A stretch of DNA of 64,000 bases from positions 6,713,001-6,777,000 of the forward strand of contig NZ_CP109446.1 of NCBI RefSeq assembly GCF_036227265.1, in the 5' to 3' direction. Made by a program: the position numbers and the translations under genes. Each line of letters opens with the position of its first letter. Position 1 is the stretch's first letter. The notes beneath the pieces are model-generated. The model saw nothing but the letters and a program-made list of their open reading frames with translations, made no database searches and was not told where the DNA came from. This DNA is from Streptomyces sp. NBC_01476. GTDB taxonomy: Bacteria > Actinomycetota > Actinomycetes > Streptomycetales > Streptomycetaceae. Positions 54,234 through 62,211 of this stretch are shown here, piece after piece.

Positions 54234-55136
54234 TCAGACCCGCAGGAACGCGTCGATACGTCCGCGCAGGCCCGCCGCGTCCAGGCCGTGCGCGGCGACG
54301 TGCTCCTGCCAGGACCCGTACCGCCGCAGTTCCTCGCGGCGGGTGCCCAGCGCCAGCACGCGGTGCGGTACGTCGGCGAGCGCCTCGTCCGCCTGGGCCG
54401 CCGACGTACCGGCGAGGCAGGGCTCGACCAGCACCAGGTCCGCCTGCCGCGAGTCCGCCACCACCGCGCGGACGCCGGCCGCGTCGAAGGGCCGTACCGT
54501 CGAGGCGTACAGCACCGTCACGTCCCGCCCCTCGGTCGCCGCGAGCACCGCGTCCAGCAGCGGCCCGACCGCGAGCACCACCCCGGCCCGCCCCTCCCGC
54601 ACCACCGGGAAACGTCCCGGCGACACCGGCAGCGGCGCCGCGTTGGTCTGCAGCCCGAGCCGTACGTACACACGGCTGTCGCCGTCCGCCGCCGCGTGCC
54701 GCAGCAGCGCCTCCGCCTCGTCCGGGTGCCCCGGCACGTGCACGGTCCAGCCGTCCAGTGTGTCGAGCAGCGCCACATCGCCCGGTGACTGGTGGGTACG
54801 CCCGCCGGCCGCCACGTCGTACGACGCCCCCGCGCTGACCAGCACCGCGCCCACGCCCTGGTGCCCGAGGTCGAGCTTGACCTGCTCGAAGGGCCGCTCG
54901 ACCAGGAAGCTCGCGAAGGTGTGGACGATCGGGCGCAGCCCGGTGAGCGCGAGGCCGCCGCCGACGCTGACCAGCAACTGCTCGCGGATGCCGACGTCGA
55001 TCACCCGGTCCGGATGGGCGCGGGCCGCCTCCTTGAAGAGGTCGCCCGAGATGACGGCGAGCACGAGGGCGAGCCGGGGGTCGTCGTCGAGGAGTTCGGT
55101 GGTGACGGTGCTGAAGCGTTCACGCATGGTGTCCAC
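54234..55136 (-). CDS. transketolase, C-terminal (pyrimidine-binding plus C) subunit
   Basis: From the GTG at 55136, with AAAGG upstream, the protein has 300 residues; an ATG at 55127 is the alternative. It carries the catalytic Glu in RVIDVGIREQLLVSVGGGLA and the substrate-side HTFASFLVERPFEQVKLD and GGRTHQSPGD. A transketolase C domain follows (about 180-300). Together with the preceding gene it forms a split transketolase moving two-carbon units between sugar phosphates, or a related thiamine-dependent enzyme. It is 50 bp behind the N-terminal subunit gene, and the frame continues through it without homology. Confidence 0.9.
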   Translation of the reverse strand: MDTMRERFSTVTTELLDDDPRLALVLAVISGDLFKEAARAHPDRVIDVGIREQLLVSVGGGLALTGLRPIVHTFASFLVERPFEQVKLDLGHQGVGAVLVSAGASYDVAAGGRTHQSPGDVALLDTLDGWTVHVPGHPDEAEALLRHAAADGDSRVYVRLGLQTNAAPLPVSPGRFPVVREGRAGVVLAVGPLLDAVLAATEGRDVTVLYASTVRPFDAAGVRAVVADSRQADLVLVEPCLAGTSAAQADEALADVPHRVLALGTRREELRRYGSWQEHVAAHGLDAAGLRGRIDAFLRV

Positions 55137-55186
55137 GGGGGGCCTTTCGGTTCTGCTCTGTTCGGCGGATGGGGCGCGGGCGGCCG

Positions 55187-55900
55187 TCAGTTCTGGGCTT
55201 CGACCCGGGCCACGACAGCGTGCGGACTGCCCGGGTGCGGCGCGGTGAACGCCTCGTGGAGCGCCGCGTGATCCCGCCCGTCGACCGTCACCGCCGACCA
55301 GCCTTCCGCCGCGAACCGGGAGGCGAGCCCGCCGGGCGGCGGGTAGGTGGCCGACGCGTTGTCCACCACCACCACGTTCAGCTGCTCCAGGCCCACCGCG
55401 GCCGCGTACTGCACTGCCTCGTGGTTGCTGCCCTCGTCCAGCTCGGCGTCGCCGACCAGGACCCACACCTTCGTCCGGTCCAGACCCTGGGCCCGTACCC
55501 CCAGCGCCGTACCCACCGCGAGCGGCAGCCCGTGCCCGAGCGACCCCGACCCGATCTCCACCCCCGGCACCAGCGTCCGGTCCGGGTGGTGGCCGAGCGG
55601 CGAGTCGTACGTCCCGAACCCGGCGAGCCATTCCGGCGGGATGAAGCCCTTGGCGGTGAGCACCGCGTAGTACGCCATCGGGCCGTGCCCCTTCGACAGC
55701 AGGAATCGGTCGCGTTCGGGATCGTCCGGGCGGTCGGCGGAGACCCGCAGTACGCGGTCGTAGAGCACCCACAGCACGTCGAGCGTTGAGGTGGCGGCCG
55801 GCCCGTGCTTCTCGTCGCCGGTCATCCGGGACATCAGTGGCCGCAGGTCGTCGTACGTACCCATGCGCCCGGTCGCCCGGGCCCCCGTCTCAGTCGTCAT
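55187..55900 (-). CDS. transketolase, N-terminal (thiamine-binding) subunit
   Basis: From the ATG at 55900 (MTTETGARATGR) the protein has 237 residues. The thiamine-diphosphate motif GDAELDEGSNHEAVQYAA and the earlier DRFLLSKGHGPMAYYAVL and IGSGSLGHGLPLAVGTALG are intact. It pairs with the C-terminal subunit downstream. The start lies 15 bp from a perfect 20-bp palindrome shared with the divergent soxR, so expression is probably controlled by SoxR. The frame is open back to 55921, inside the palindrome. Confidence 0.92.
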   Translation of the reverse strand: MTTETGARATGRMGTYDDLRPLMSRMTGDEKHGPAATSTLDVLWVLYDRVLRVSADRPDDPERDRFLLSKGHGPMAYYAVLTAKGFIPPEWLAGFGTYDSPLGHHPDRTLVPGVEIGSGSLGHGLPLAVGTALGVRAQGLDRTKVWVLVGDAELDEGSNHEAVQYAAAVGLEQLNVVVVDNASATYPPPGGLASRFAAEGWSAVTVDGRDHAALHEAFTAPHPGSPHAVVARVEAQN

Positions 55901-55914
55901 GCCACGACGATGCA

Positions 55915-55934
55915 ACTTCAAGCCGGCTTGAAGT
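55915..55934. promoter_or_regulatory. SoxR operator, perfect 20-bp palindrome
   Basis: ACTTCAAGCCGGCTTGAAGT is a perfect palindrome with the CTTGAAG/CTTCAAG arms and 4-bp centre of SoxR boxes (E. coli soxS has CCTCAAGTTAACTTGAGG). On the minus strand TTGACT lies 5' of it and CATCGT follows after 19 bp, the long spacer typical of MerR-family-activated promoters. It sits between the divergent transketolase and soxR genes. Confidence 0.85.
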
Positions 55935-55952
55935 CAAGCTACGCTCGGCCGT

Positions 55953-56417
55953 ATGGCGCTCTCCACCCGCGATCTGCTGCCCATCGGCGAGCTGGCCGCC
56001 CGCAGCGGCACGGCCGCGTCCGCACTGCGTTACTACGAGGAGATCGGCCTCATCCACGCCGAACGCACCGCCGGGGGCCAGCGCCGCTACCGGCGGGCCA
56101 CCCTGCGCCGGCTCGCCTTCATCCGCGCCGCCCAGCGGATCGGCCTCACCCTGGACGAAGTCCGCGACTCCCTGGCCGGCCTGCCGCTCGACCACGTCCC
56201 CACCGCCGCGGAGTGGAACGCGGTCGCGACCACCTGGCAGCGCCGTATCGACGCGCAGATCGCCGACCTGCAGCGGCTGCGCGCCCGCCTGACCAGCTGC
56301 GTCGGCTGCGGGTGCCTTTCGCTGACGCGGTGCGGGCTCTACAACAGCGGGGATGCGGCGGCGGCACTGGGGCCGGGTGCGCGGTATCTCGTCGGGGACG
56401 AGCCGGGCGCCTCGTGA
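55953..56417 (+). CDS. soxR: redox-sensitive MerR-family activator SoxR
   Basis: This 154-residue protein has an N-terminal MerR winged helix (LLPIGELAARSGTAASALRYYEEIGL), a dimerisation helix (about 80-115) and the [2Fe-2S] cluster motif CVGCGCLSLTRC, exactly Cx2CxCx5C as in SoxR. It senses redox-active compounds such as actinorhodin-type quinones or phenazines and untwists long-spacer promoters. The palindrome directly upstream is its expected site, with the divergent split transketolase as probable target. Confidence 0.95.
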   Translation: MALSTRDLLPIGELAARSGTAASALRYYEEIGLIHAERTAGGQRRYRRATLRRLAFIRAAQRIGLTLDEVRDSLAGLPLDHVPTAAEWNAVATTWQRRIDAQIADLQRLRARLTSCVGCGCLSLTRCGLYNSGDAAAALGPGARYLVGDEPGAS

Positions 56418-56462
56418 GGGGTGGGGGGAGGGGGCGCGGTGGGGGTGCCGGAGGGGGTGGGG

Positions 56463-56567
56463 ACCTTGCGGGAGGGGCGGTGGCCCTTGCGGGAGGGGCG
56501 CGGCCCTTGCGGGAGGGGGCGGTGGCCCGAGCTTCCGCGACTTCCGCGACTTCCGCGACTTCCGCAG
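56463..56567. repeat. GC-rich tandem repeats after soxR
   Basis: Three copies of about 21 bp built on CCTTGCGGGAGGGGCGG (56463-56526) are followed by four copies of the 9-mer CTTCCGCGA or CTTCCGCAG (56532-56567). More degenerate copies run to about 56680. The region lies between soxR and the convergent membrane gene and contains no supported gene. Confidence 0.8.
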
Positions 56568-56683
56568 CCCCCGCGATTCCCGCAGCTCCCGTAGGTTCCG
56601 CGGGTCCCGCAGCTCGTGCCGCTTCCGCGGGTCGCAGCCCCCCGCGACTTCCGCAGCTCATGCTGCTCCCGCGAGCCCCGCGG

Positions 56684-56974
56684 TCAGAGCCCTTCCACCT
56701 TGAACGGATCGTGCTCCGTGAGCAGCTTGTCGAGCCGGGCCTGGTCCACCCGGCTGACCATTTGCCCGACCTCCTGCCGGTCGCGGATCACCTTCGACAG
56801 CGTGAACGCCGCCGTCACCACGTACAGCAACCCCACCCCCAAGAACGCCCGGACCCACCCGCCCACCGGCAGGTAAGCCACCCCAATCACCATCGCCCCG
56901 AGCGCCACCCCGAACGAAATCGCGGCCTGGGCCGCGTAGGCCGCCGTCGTCTGCTGAGCAATCACCTTCGCCAT
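56684..56974 (-). CDS. YiaA/YiaB-family inner-membrane protein
   Basis: The ATG at 56974 with GGGGG upstream gives 96 residues. Two membrane helices are visible (AAISFGVALGAMVIGVAYLPV and AFLGVGLLYVVTAAFTLSKVI) joined by a short GGWVR turn, followed by a charged cytoplasmic tail (DRQEVGQMVSRVDQARLDKLL). This matches the YiaA/YiaB family, whose function is unknown. The frame extends upstream but without homology. Confidence 0.85.
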   Translation of the reverse strand: MAKVIAQQTTAAYAAQAAISFGVALGAMVIGVAYLPVGGWVRAFLGVGLLYVVTAAFTLSKVIRDRQEVGQMVSRVDQARLDKLLTEHDPFKVEGL

Positions 56975-57240
56975 ACCCCCACGATGCGCCGCTGTGACCG
57001 GCCCCACATGAGTACGGCTACTCATCCCCCGTGGGGCGGCCACCTCATCTCCGCACCGTCGCCGAGACCACATCCGAACCGCGACGGGTGGCCACGTCCT
57101 CGTCCACCGGAGCCGGCGCCCACCCCTGCCACGCCCTGCCACCCCCGGCGACAACCTGCGAGCGACCACCCCCCGGGGTGCGCTATTCTTCTCGTGCAAG
57201 GTCAACCGAACCGCCCGCCGGATCGGCACCGACCAAGCAC

Positions 57241-57314
<74 letters not shown>

Positions 57315-57322
57315 CGGTGCGA

Positions 57323-57366
57323 GAAGGGCCCGCTGACTGGCATGTGGCCAGGTCAGCGGGCCCTTC
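57323..57366 (+). terminator. 15-bp hairpin after tRNA-Pro
   Basis: GAAGGGCCCGCTGAC (57323-57337) pairs perfectly with 57352-57366 across a 14-nt loop. It begins 9 bp after the tRNA and should end its transcript. Confidence 0.85.
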
Positions 57367-57509
57367 GGCTTGTCGGCAACAGTTTCCATGTGACGGGGCG
57401 TCAGGGTCCTGGGGACCACCTGGGGACCACGGCCGCGGAAAAACCGCAGGTCAACGTGATTCTGCCAGGGACCGAGATCGTCTCAGCCGTGCGTGGCGTT
57501 GTCCGGTTC

Positions 57510-58736
57510 CTACAACCGGCGGAGGGTCGCGGACATGCCGGGGGAGGGCGGCGGGAGGCCCGGGGTGGCGGTCAGGTGGGTGCTGAGGTCCCGTCCGGCA
57601 CGGACGACGCTTTGCAGGTCGGGGTGGAGGTAGCGCTGGGTTGTCTGCAGGGAGCCGTGCCCGGCGATCAACCGCAGGACGTGCAGGGGGACCCCGGCGT
57701 CCGCCATCCACGTCAGGCCGGTGTGGCGCAGGTCGTGCCGGCGCAGGTGCTCGTAGCCGAGGGACTGGACGACCTCGTCCCAGTGGGTGGCGTCGCGCAG
57801 CACGGCGGTGGTGATCCGGCCGCCGCGGGGGCCGGTGAACAGCCGGGCATCGGCTCTTCCGCCGAGGGCGAGCACGCGCTGGGCAACCATGGGACGCAGC
57901 TCGTCGATGAGCGGGACGCGGCGGGCGACCTTTCCCTTGGTGTTCTTGTCGGCGAGGCCGCCGGGGGACGGGGTGGTCTGCCGCCGGAGGTTCCAGATCC
58001 AGTTCGCGGTGTCGATGTCCTTGACCCGCACGCCGGAGACTTCGCCGATGCGGGCGGCGGTGCAGGCGGCGAAGGTCACCACATCGCCCCAGCCGCGGTA
58101 CTGGTCGAAGGATCTGGCGACCAGGGCCTGGCTGAGTTCCTGGAGCGCGTCCCAGTCACGCAGTGCCAGGGAGCGGGGGTCGTCGAGTTCATCCTCGGCC
58201 AGCTGGTACTGCCGCTGCCATCCCTTGATCCGGGCGGGATTGGCGGTGATCAGACCGTCGCGGACAGCCTGCTCCATGACCCGCACCAGGACGGCGAGGC
58301 TGTTCTTGACCGTCGAGCGGCCCTCGCCGTCGGCGATCCACGCGTAGACGGTGCGGTCGACGGCCCCGTTGGTGACCATGGTCACCGGCAGGTGCCCGAG
58401 CGCGGGCACGACCCGCAGCCGCCACCCGGCCAGGTAGGGGTCGGTGGTCTTGGGCTCAAGCCCGCGCAGCGCCAGTTGCATATGGGCGTCGCCGTACTCG
58501 GCCAGGGACTGGGTCGCGGCCGACGGGTCGATCCCCCGGCCCGCCGAGGCGAGCAGGGAGTCGATCCAATCCTGCGCCGCCTCGTTAGTGGCGTGCATCT
58601 GGGCGACGGAGCGTCGGCGCTTGGTGTGGGGGTCCACCCAGCGCATGCGCGCCTTGTAGGGGAGCTTCCGGCCGGGGCGCTGCTCGACGTCGTGCGACAG
58701 AGGGACAGCGATGGGAAGTTGGTGACGGTAGGCCAC
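57510..58736 (-). CDS. int: tyrosine recombinase (site-specific integrase)
   Basis: From the GTG at 58736 the protein has 408 residues. An N-terminal SAM-like core-binding domain (about 60-160) precedes the catalytic domain. The catalytic residues are Arg in CTAARIGEVSG, the HxxR box in RRHDLRHTGL, His in IAGHGSLQTTQ and the nucleophilic Tyr in TQRYLHPDL. The gene is one base behind the excisionase-like gene, so they form a coupled int-xis unit. Its 3' end faces tRNA-Pro, the probable attachment site. A Pro-rich tail follows the active site. Confidence 0.94.
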   Translation of the reverse strand: MAYRHQLPIAVPLSHDVEQRPGRKLPYKARMRWVDPHTKRRRSVAQMHATNEAAQDWIDSLLASAGRGIDPSAATQSLAEYGDAHMQLALRGLEPKTTDPYLAGWRLRVVPALGHLPVTMVTNGAVDRTVYAWIADGEGRSTVKNSLAVLVRVMEQAVRDGLITANPARIKGWQRQYQLAEDELDDPRSLALRDWDALQELSQALVARSFDQYRGWGDVVTFAACTAARIGEVSGVRVKDIDTANWIWNLRRQTTPSPGGLADKNTKGKVARRVPLIDELRPMVAQRVLALGGRADARLFTGPRGGRITTAVLRDATHWDEVVQSLGYEHLRRHDLRHTGLTWMADAGVPLHVLRLIAGHGSLQTTQRYLHPDLQSVVRAGRDLSTHLTATPGLPPPSPGMSATLRRL

Positions 58737-58737
58737 G

Positions 58738-59025
58738 TCAGGCCGCCTTCCGCCGAGAGCCAGGCACGGAACGGCGCTCGTCCAGCCAGCCCTGCAAATC
58801 ATCGGCGCCGTACAGAACCACGCGCTCGGACAGCCGGATAAAGGGCGGACCCTGCGGGGGACGTTCCGCCCGCCACCGCCGAACCGAGGACGGATCGACC
58901 CGCAGGAGTCGGGCCACTTCTTCGGTGGTCAGCAGTCGTGAGGTCCGTAGCCCTGCGGGGGTGGCATCGACAGCGTGCCGGGTCGGAGCGGAGTGGGCTG
59001 CTGGTATGGCGGAGCGTTGGGGCAT
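58738..59025 (-). CDS. excisionase-like helix-turn-helix protein
   Basis: From the ATG at 59025 (MPQRSAIPAAHSAP) the protein has 95 residues. It carries a MerR-like/AlpA HTH_17 domain: LLTTEEVARLLRVDPSSVRRW, wing FIRLSERVVLYGADDLQGWLDERR. Such proteins are directionality factors or regulators in integrative elements. The gene lies directly upstream of the integrase. A longer frame from 59112 overlaps a perfect hairpin and is unlikely. Confidence 0.85.
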   Translation of the reverse strand: MPQRSAIPAAHSAPTRHAVDATPAGLRTSRLLTTEEVARLLRVDPSSVRRWRAERPPQGPPFIRLSERVVLYGADDLQGWLDERRSVPGSRRKAA

Positions 59026-59095
59026 GCACTTCCTTGACGTCGGCTTCAGGAGCAAGACAAAACGATGGACACAAACCCCACGAAGTCCAGCCAAG

Positions 59096-59128
59096 CAGCG
59101 GCTGTTCTCCATGGGAGAACAGCCGCTG
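59096..59128. repeat. 15-bp perfect hairpin, 3-nt loop
   Basis: CAGCGGCTGTTCTCC (59096-59110) pairs with 59114-59128 around ATG. It lies 70 bp upstream of the excisionase-like start (minus strand) and 40 bp before the first 32-bp repeat. Confidence 0.75.
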
Positions 59129-59167
59129 GCTGAACAGGGATCCGCTATCCATCTTCATCAAGAAAGG

Positions 59168-59199
59168 CGTTTTGCCTGACGGCATTTTCCGTGTTATCA
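59168..59199 (+). promoter_or_regulatory. 32-bp direct repeat, copy 1 (promoter/operator-like)
   Basis: A 32-base sequence starting CGTTTTGCCTGACGGCATTT and ending CCGTGTTATCA is identical here and at 60757-60788. It contains TGCC-TGAC-GGCA as small palindrome. TTGCCT and TATCAC are spaced by 17 bp, like a -35/-10 pair in the plus direction. About 12 of the 20 bases upstream also match between copies. The nuclease gene starts 440 bp downstream. Confidence 0.75.
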
Positions 59200-59410
59200 C
59201 GCCCGGGCGTGGACTGCCTTCAGCCGCTGACCCACTCGCAGATGACACGGGCCGACCGCGGAGCGCGGGGGAGGGACGCCCGCCAAAGTCACACAGATGA
59301 CCGGACGCACAAGCACGATGAAGAGTCCCAGCCCCGCACGCAAGCGGCGTACCCAGGCCACTTGCGACGCACGCATACGCTGCCAGGGCGGGGCGGCAGG
59401 GCGGCAGGAA

Positions 59411-59439
59411 AGAGTAACGGCTCCGGAGGACGTTACTCT
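59411..59439. repeat. inverted repeat AGAGTAACG / CGTTACTCT
   Basis: Perfect 9-bp arms (59411-59419, 59431-59439) surround a loop that itself contains CTCCGGAG. Possible operator or terminator between the first 32-bp repeat and the nuclease gene. Confidence 0.65.
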
Positions 59440-59639
59440 CCCAGACGTTTCCGCAGGTCAGAGAGGTATCTGGCGCAACGTTGGGTCCGCCGCGCCACAA
59501 ATACGCCACGCGCTCCGACCTGAGAACTGATTACCCATCAGGCGGCTGCGGTGAACCTCTGCGCCGGAAATAATTGCGCATCCCTGCCGTGTTGGTGTCA
59601 CGTCGGTGATCGGTGTGAAGGATCGCAAGGGTGGCGTAG

Positions 59640-60521
59640 TTGAAGCTGTTCACGCTGGGTGATGGCAACGCTATAGAGATCGTACCGCAGGCGCTGGGAT
59701 TCGAGCGGGATCTCCAGAGGCTGGTCGAGGCGAACATGCCCGCGCTGCTGGGCGTCCGCTTCCTGGCGAGCGAGTACAGCACGGGCCCGGTGCACGGCGG
59801 GCGGATCGATTCGTTGGGGATCGACGAGAACGGTGCTCCGGTAGTGGTGGAGTACAAGCGCGAGCGTGACCCGGGGGTGATCACCCAGGGGCTGTTCTAC
59901 CTGGCATGGCTGACCGATCACCGGGCGGAATTCGAGGCCCTGGTCCGCGACCGGCTCGGGGTTCCGACCGCGGCCCAGGTGCTGTGGAGCGCACCGAGGC
60001 TGATCTGCGTCGCGGAGGATTTCACCCGCTACGACCGGCACGCGGTCGGTGAGATCCGCCGCTGCATCGACCTGGTCCGCTACCGCTTCTTCGGCGCCGG
60101 CCTGCTCGGCCTTGAGCCGGTCGTCACCGCCGCGGCCCGCGACCGCGGCCGGGGAGCGGGGTCGGGCCGCGCCGGGCGCATGCCGAAGAGGCAGCCGACC
60201 GGGGGCGGGATCGGCGAGCTGCGGGACGCGCTGGACGAGGTGCTGGTGTCCTTGGGCGAGGACGTGCGGCGGATCGAGCGCAAGCAGTACCGGGCCTACC
60301 GCAGGCTGCGGAACGTCGCCTGCGTCGGCCGCGGCCACCGCAGTGAGGTGCTGGTATACCTGCGGGCGGATCCCAAGAAGGTCGACCTCGTACCTGGGTT
60401 CAGCCGGGATGTGAGCGGTCTGGGTCATCACGGGACCGGTGACCTGGAGGTCCGGCTGCGCACCGAGAACGACCTGGAGCGCGCCAGCGACCTGCTGCGG
60501 CTCAGCTACGCCGCGGCGTAG
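59640..60521 (+). CDS. PD-(D/E)XK nuclease-like protein with DUF5655-like C-terminus
   Basis: The TTG at 59640, with AAGG and GGTGG upstream, gives 293 residues. The N-terminal domain shows RIDSLGIDENGAPVVVEYKRE, that is D57 and E71-x-K73, a PD-(D/E)XK nuclease core like that of NucS-type endonucleases. A linker with many Arg/Gly (about 165-185) leads to a C-terminal domain of about 100 residues resembling DUF5655 (VACVGRGHRSEVLVYLRADPKKVD). It probably binds or cuts damaged or branched DNA. It lies on the tRNA-Pro element and shares an upstream repeat with the polymerase-like gene. Confidence 0.8.
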   Translation: MKLFTLGDGNAIEIVPQALGFERDLQRLVEANMPALLGVRFLASEYSTGPVHGGRIDSLGIDENGAPVVVEYKRERDPGVITQGLFYLAWLTDHRAEFEALVRDRLGVPTAAQVLWSAPRLICVAEDFTRYDRHAVGEIRRCIDLVRYRFFGAGLLGLEPVVTAAARDRGRGAGSGRAGRMPKRQPTGGGIGELRDALDEVLVSLGEDVRRIERKQYRAYRRLRNVACVGRGHRSEVLVYLRADPKKVDLVPGFSRDVSGLGHHGTGDLEVRLRTENDLERASDLLRLSYAAA

Positions 60522-61053
60522 CGGGCCGCTACGGGTGGCGAGGATGGGTGTCGGCCGGACCGGGCGGCACCCATCGGCGTGCCTGCGGCGGAGCTGCTTC
60601 GACGGGTGCGAGCGCCGGGCTGACACATGGGAGCGCTGATGGTCCCGCACGGAATGCGGCTCTGTGTCAGGGATGCGCATGGAGGTGGCGGTGGCGGCTC
60701 CTTTCGTCGGCACGGGCGGGAGGTGGCGGTGTGTATTCCATGATGCTGAGAAAAGACGTTTTGCCTGACGGCATTTTCCGTGTTATCAGGCGCCTGGGCT
60801 CGGACCCAGGGCAGTCGGCGGGTCGTCATCGCGTCCGCCGGTCCGTCGCACCATCGGCTGGAGACGCCGGTCCCGTGTCGCGTTCCGCGCGGTAGGCCAG
60901 GCGATGCGGGCCCTCGGGTAGCGGCTGAGACGTTGGGGTGTCGCGGGCCGCTGTATCGCCGCACCGGTCTTGGCTTCTGAGGAGAGTGCATCCCGCGCAG
61001 CGTGTTCGAATTAAGTTCGAGTAGCTTTGGGGTTCGATCCGGGAGGTGGCCAC
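60522..61053. other. 532-bp intergenic region upstream of the polymerase-like gene
   Basis: There is no supported gene. It contains the second copy of the 32-bp direct repeat followed by the palindrome CAGGCGCCTG (60787-60796). Near 61000 a less GC-rich part (GTGTTCGAATTAAGTTCGAGTAG) contains TTCGA twice, facing GGGAGG just before the ATG at 61054. Confidence 0.55.
60757..60788 (+). promoter_or_regulatory. 32-bp direct repeat, copy 2 (promoter/operator-like)
   Basis: Identical to 59168-59199 over 32 bases. It lies 265 bp upstream of the Y-family polymerase-like gene, and like copy 1 is followed directly by a perfect palindrome, although the palindromes differ. A shared control site is likelier than a transposon end, since the copies are direct and each precedes a gene. 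Confidence 0.75.
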
Positions 61054-62064
61054 ATGGAGATGCCGCAGCAGGCTGCTGTGCGGGGAGCGCATGTGCTGCA
61101 TGTGCGGTGCCGGCCGGGAACCGGTGAAGCGGGCTACTGGGCCCTGCTTGACCTGGCCTGCGATGTCTCGCCGGTGGTGCAGGTGCTCCCGCCGGCTGCC
61201 GCGCTGGTCGATGTGGCGGGGGCGCTTCGTTACTGGGACGCCTCCCCTTGGGATCTGGGCATGCGGTTGCGGCTGCGCGCCGCGGCCCTCCTGGGGATCG
61301 ACGTGCGGGTGGGGGCCGGCCCGAACTGGACGGTCGCTGCGATGGCCTCCAAGGGGCCGCTGCCGGTGGCCCTGGTGCCCGACGACTCGGTGGCGGTGAG
61401 GTCGTTCCTGGATCCGCTGCCGGTCGGCATGCTGCACGGCATCGGCCCGGTCCAGGCCGAGCGGCTGGTCTCCTTCGGTCTGCACAGCGTCGGCCTGCTG
61501 GCCGCGACCCCGGAGGGCACCGTGCAGCGGATCCTCGGCGGCCGGGCCGGCCGCCTGCTGCGCGACCGCGCCCTCGGCATCGACCCGCGCCCGGTGACCC
61601 CGTCCAGCCTGCCCTCCTCCACCAGGGAGCGTCGCATCTTCGACCGCGACACCCTCGACGCCGAAGCGGTTCGTACCGCGCTGCTGGAATCCGCGGTCGC
61701 CCTGGGGGCCCGGCTGCGCGCCCGGCAGCAGATCGCCGGCACCCTCGCACTGGAGGTCGCCTTCGCCGACGGCTCAGCCATCACCCGCACCCGGACGCTT
61801 CCCGAACCCTCATGCCACACCGACGACCTGCGCACGGCTGCGTACGGGGTGTTCCAGGCGCTGCACCTGGAGCGCGCCCGTATCCGCGCGATCACCCTTA
61901 CGGTGGACAAGCTCGCCGCGGCCGGCAGCGCGGGCGGGCAGATCAGCCTGGACCGGGCCCGGGAGAACCGGCTGCGCGCCGAGCCTGTCATCGACGAGCT
62001 GAATGCCAGGTTCGGTCCTGGCGCGGTACGTCCGGCGGCCCTGTCGTGGCGCCGAGCGGGCTGA
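61054..62064 (+). CDS. Y-family DNA polymerase-like protein, catalytic acids apparently missing
   Basis: From the ATG at 61054, with GGGAGG upstream, the protein has 336 residues. The helix-hairpin-helix thumb segment is clear (LPVGMLHGIGPVQAERLVSFGLHSVGLLAATP), followed by GRAGRLLRDRALGIDPRPVTP and a little-finger domain. In active enzymes the N-terminus reads like HVDMDAFFA and later SIDEAFLD; here the matching parts are VLHVRCRPGTGE and ALVDVAGALRYW, so most metal-binding acids are not seen. It resembles ImuB-type non-catalytic partners of mutagenic repair. This reading rests on motifs, not an alignment. Confidence 0.82.
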   Translation: MEMPQQAAVRGAHVLHVRCRPGTGEAGYWALLDLACDVSPVVQVLPPAAALVDVAGALRYWDASPWDLGMRLRLRAAALLGIDVRVGAGPNWTVAAMASKGPLPVALVPDDSVAVRSFLDPLPVGMLHGIGPVQAERLVSFGLHSVGLLAATPEGTVQRILGGRAGRLLRDRALGIDPRPVTPSSLPSSTRERRIFDRDTLDAEAVRTALLESAVALGARLRARQQIAGTLALEVAFADGSAITRTRTLPEPSCHTDDLRTAAYGVFQALHLERARIRAITLTVDKLAAAGSAGGQISLDRARENRLRAEPVIDELNARFGPGAVRPAALSWRRAG

Positions 62065-62211
62065 CCGGCGTCTGCCTGAGAGGACCCCGGCGTAATGGCG
62101 TTCGGGCTGAGGCGGTGCTGAGTGCCGCGTCCGGTCGTGATCCGGCGCAGGACGATGAGACCCTAGGCTGGTCGGTCTCAGGTTCCCGTGTGCAGGAAGT
62201 TGTAGGCGCCG

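Larger units (their letters stand above)
59026..59639. other. 614-bp region rich in inverted repeats, no gene
   Basis: The region between the excisionase-like and nuclease genes holds a 15-bp hairpin, the first copy of a 32-bp direct repeat, a 14-bp palindrome CACGCCCGGGCGTG (59198-59211) and a 9-bp inverted repeat (all but the palindrome listed separately). It is likely a control region for both directions, and possibly an origin or attachment-related site. Open frames here have no coding signs. Confidence 0.55.

Noticed and set aside
56418-56683. CRISPR-like array in the repeats after soxR
   Set aside because: Units are 9-21 bp, contiguous without unique spacers, and very GC-rich; this is simple tandem repetition. 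No cas gene is in the window.
59168-60788. Insertion sequence bounded by the 32-bp repeats
   Set aside because: The repeats are direct rather than inverted, there is no transposase between them, no target-site duplication is seen, and each copy lies at a similar place upstream of a gene.
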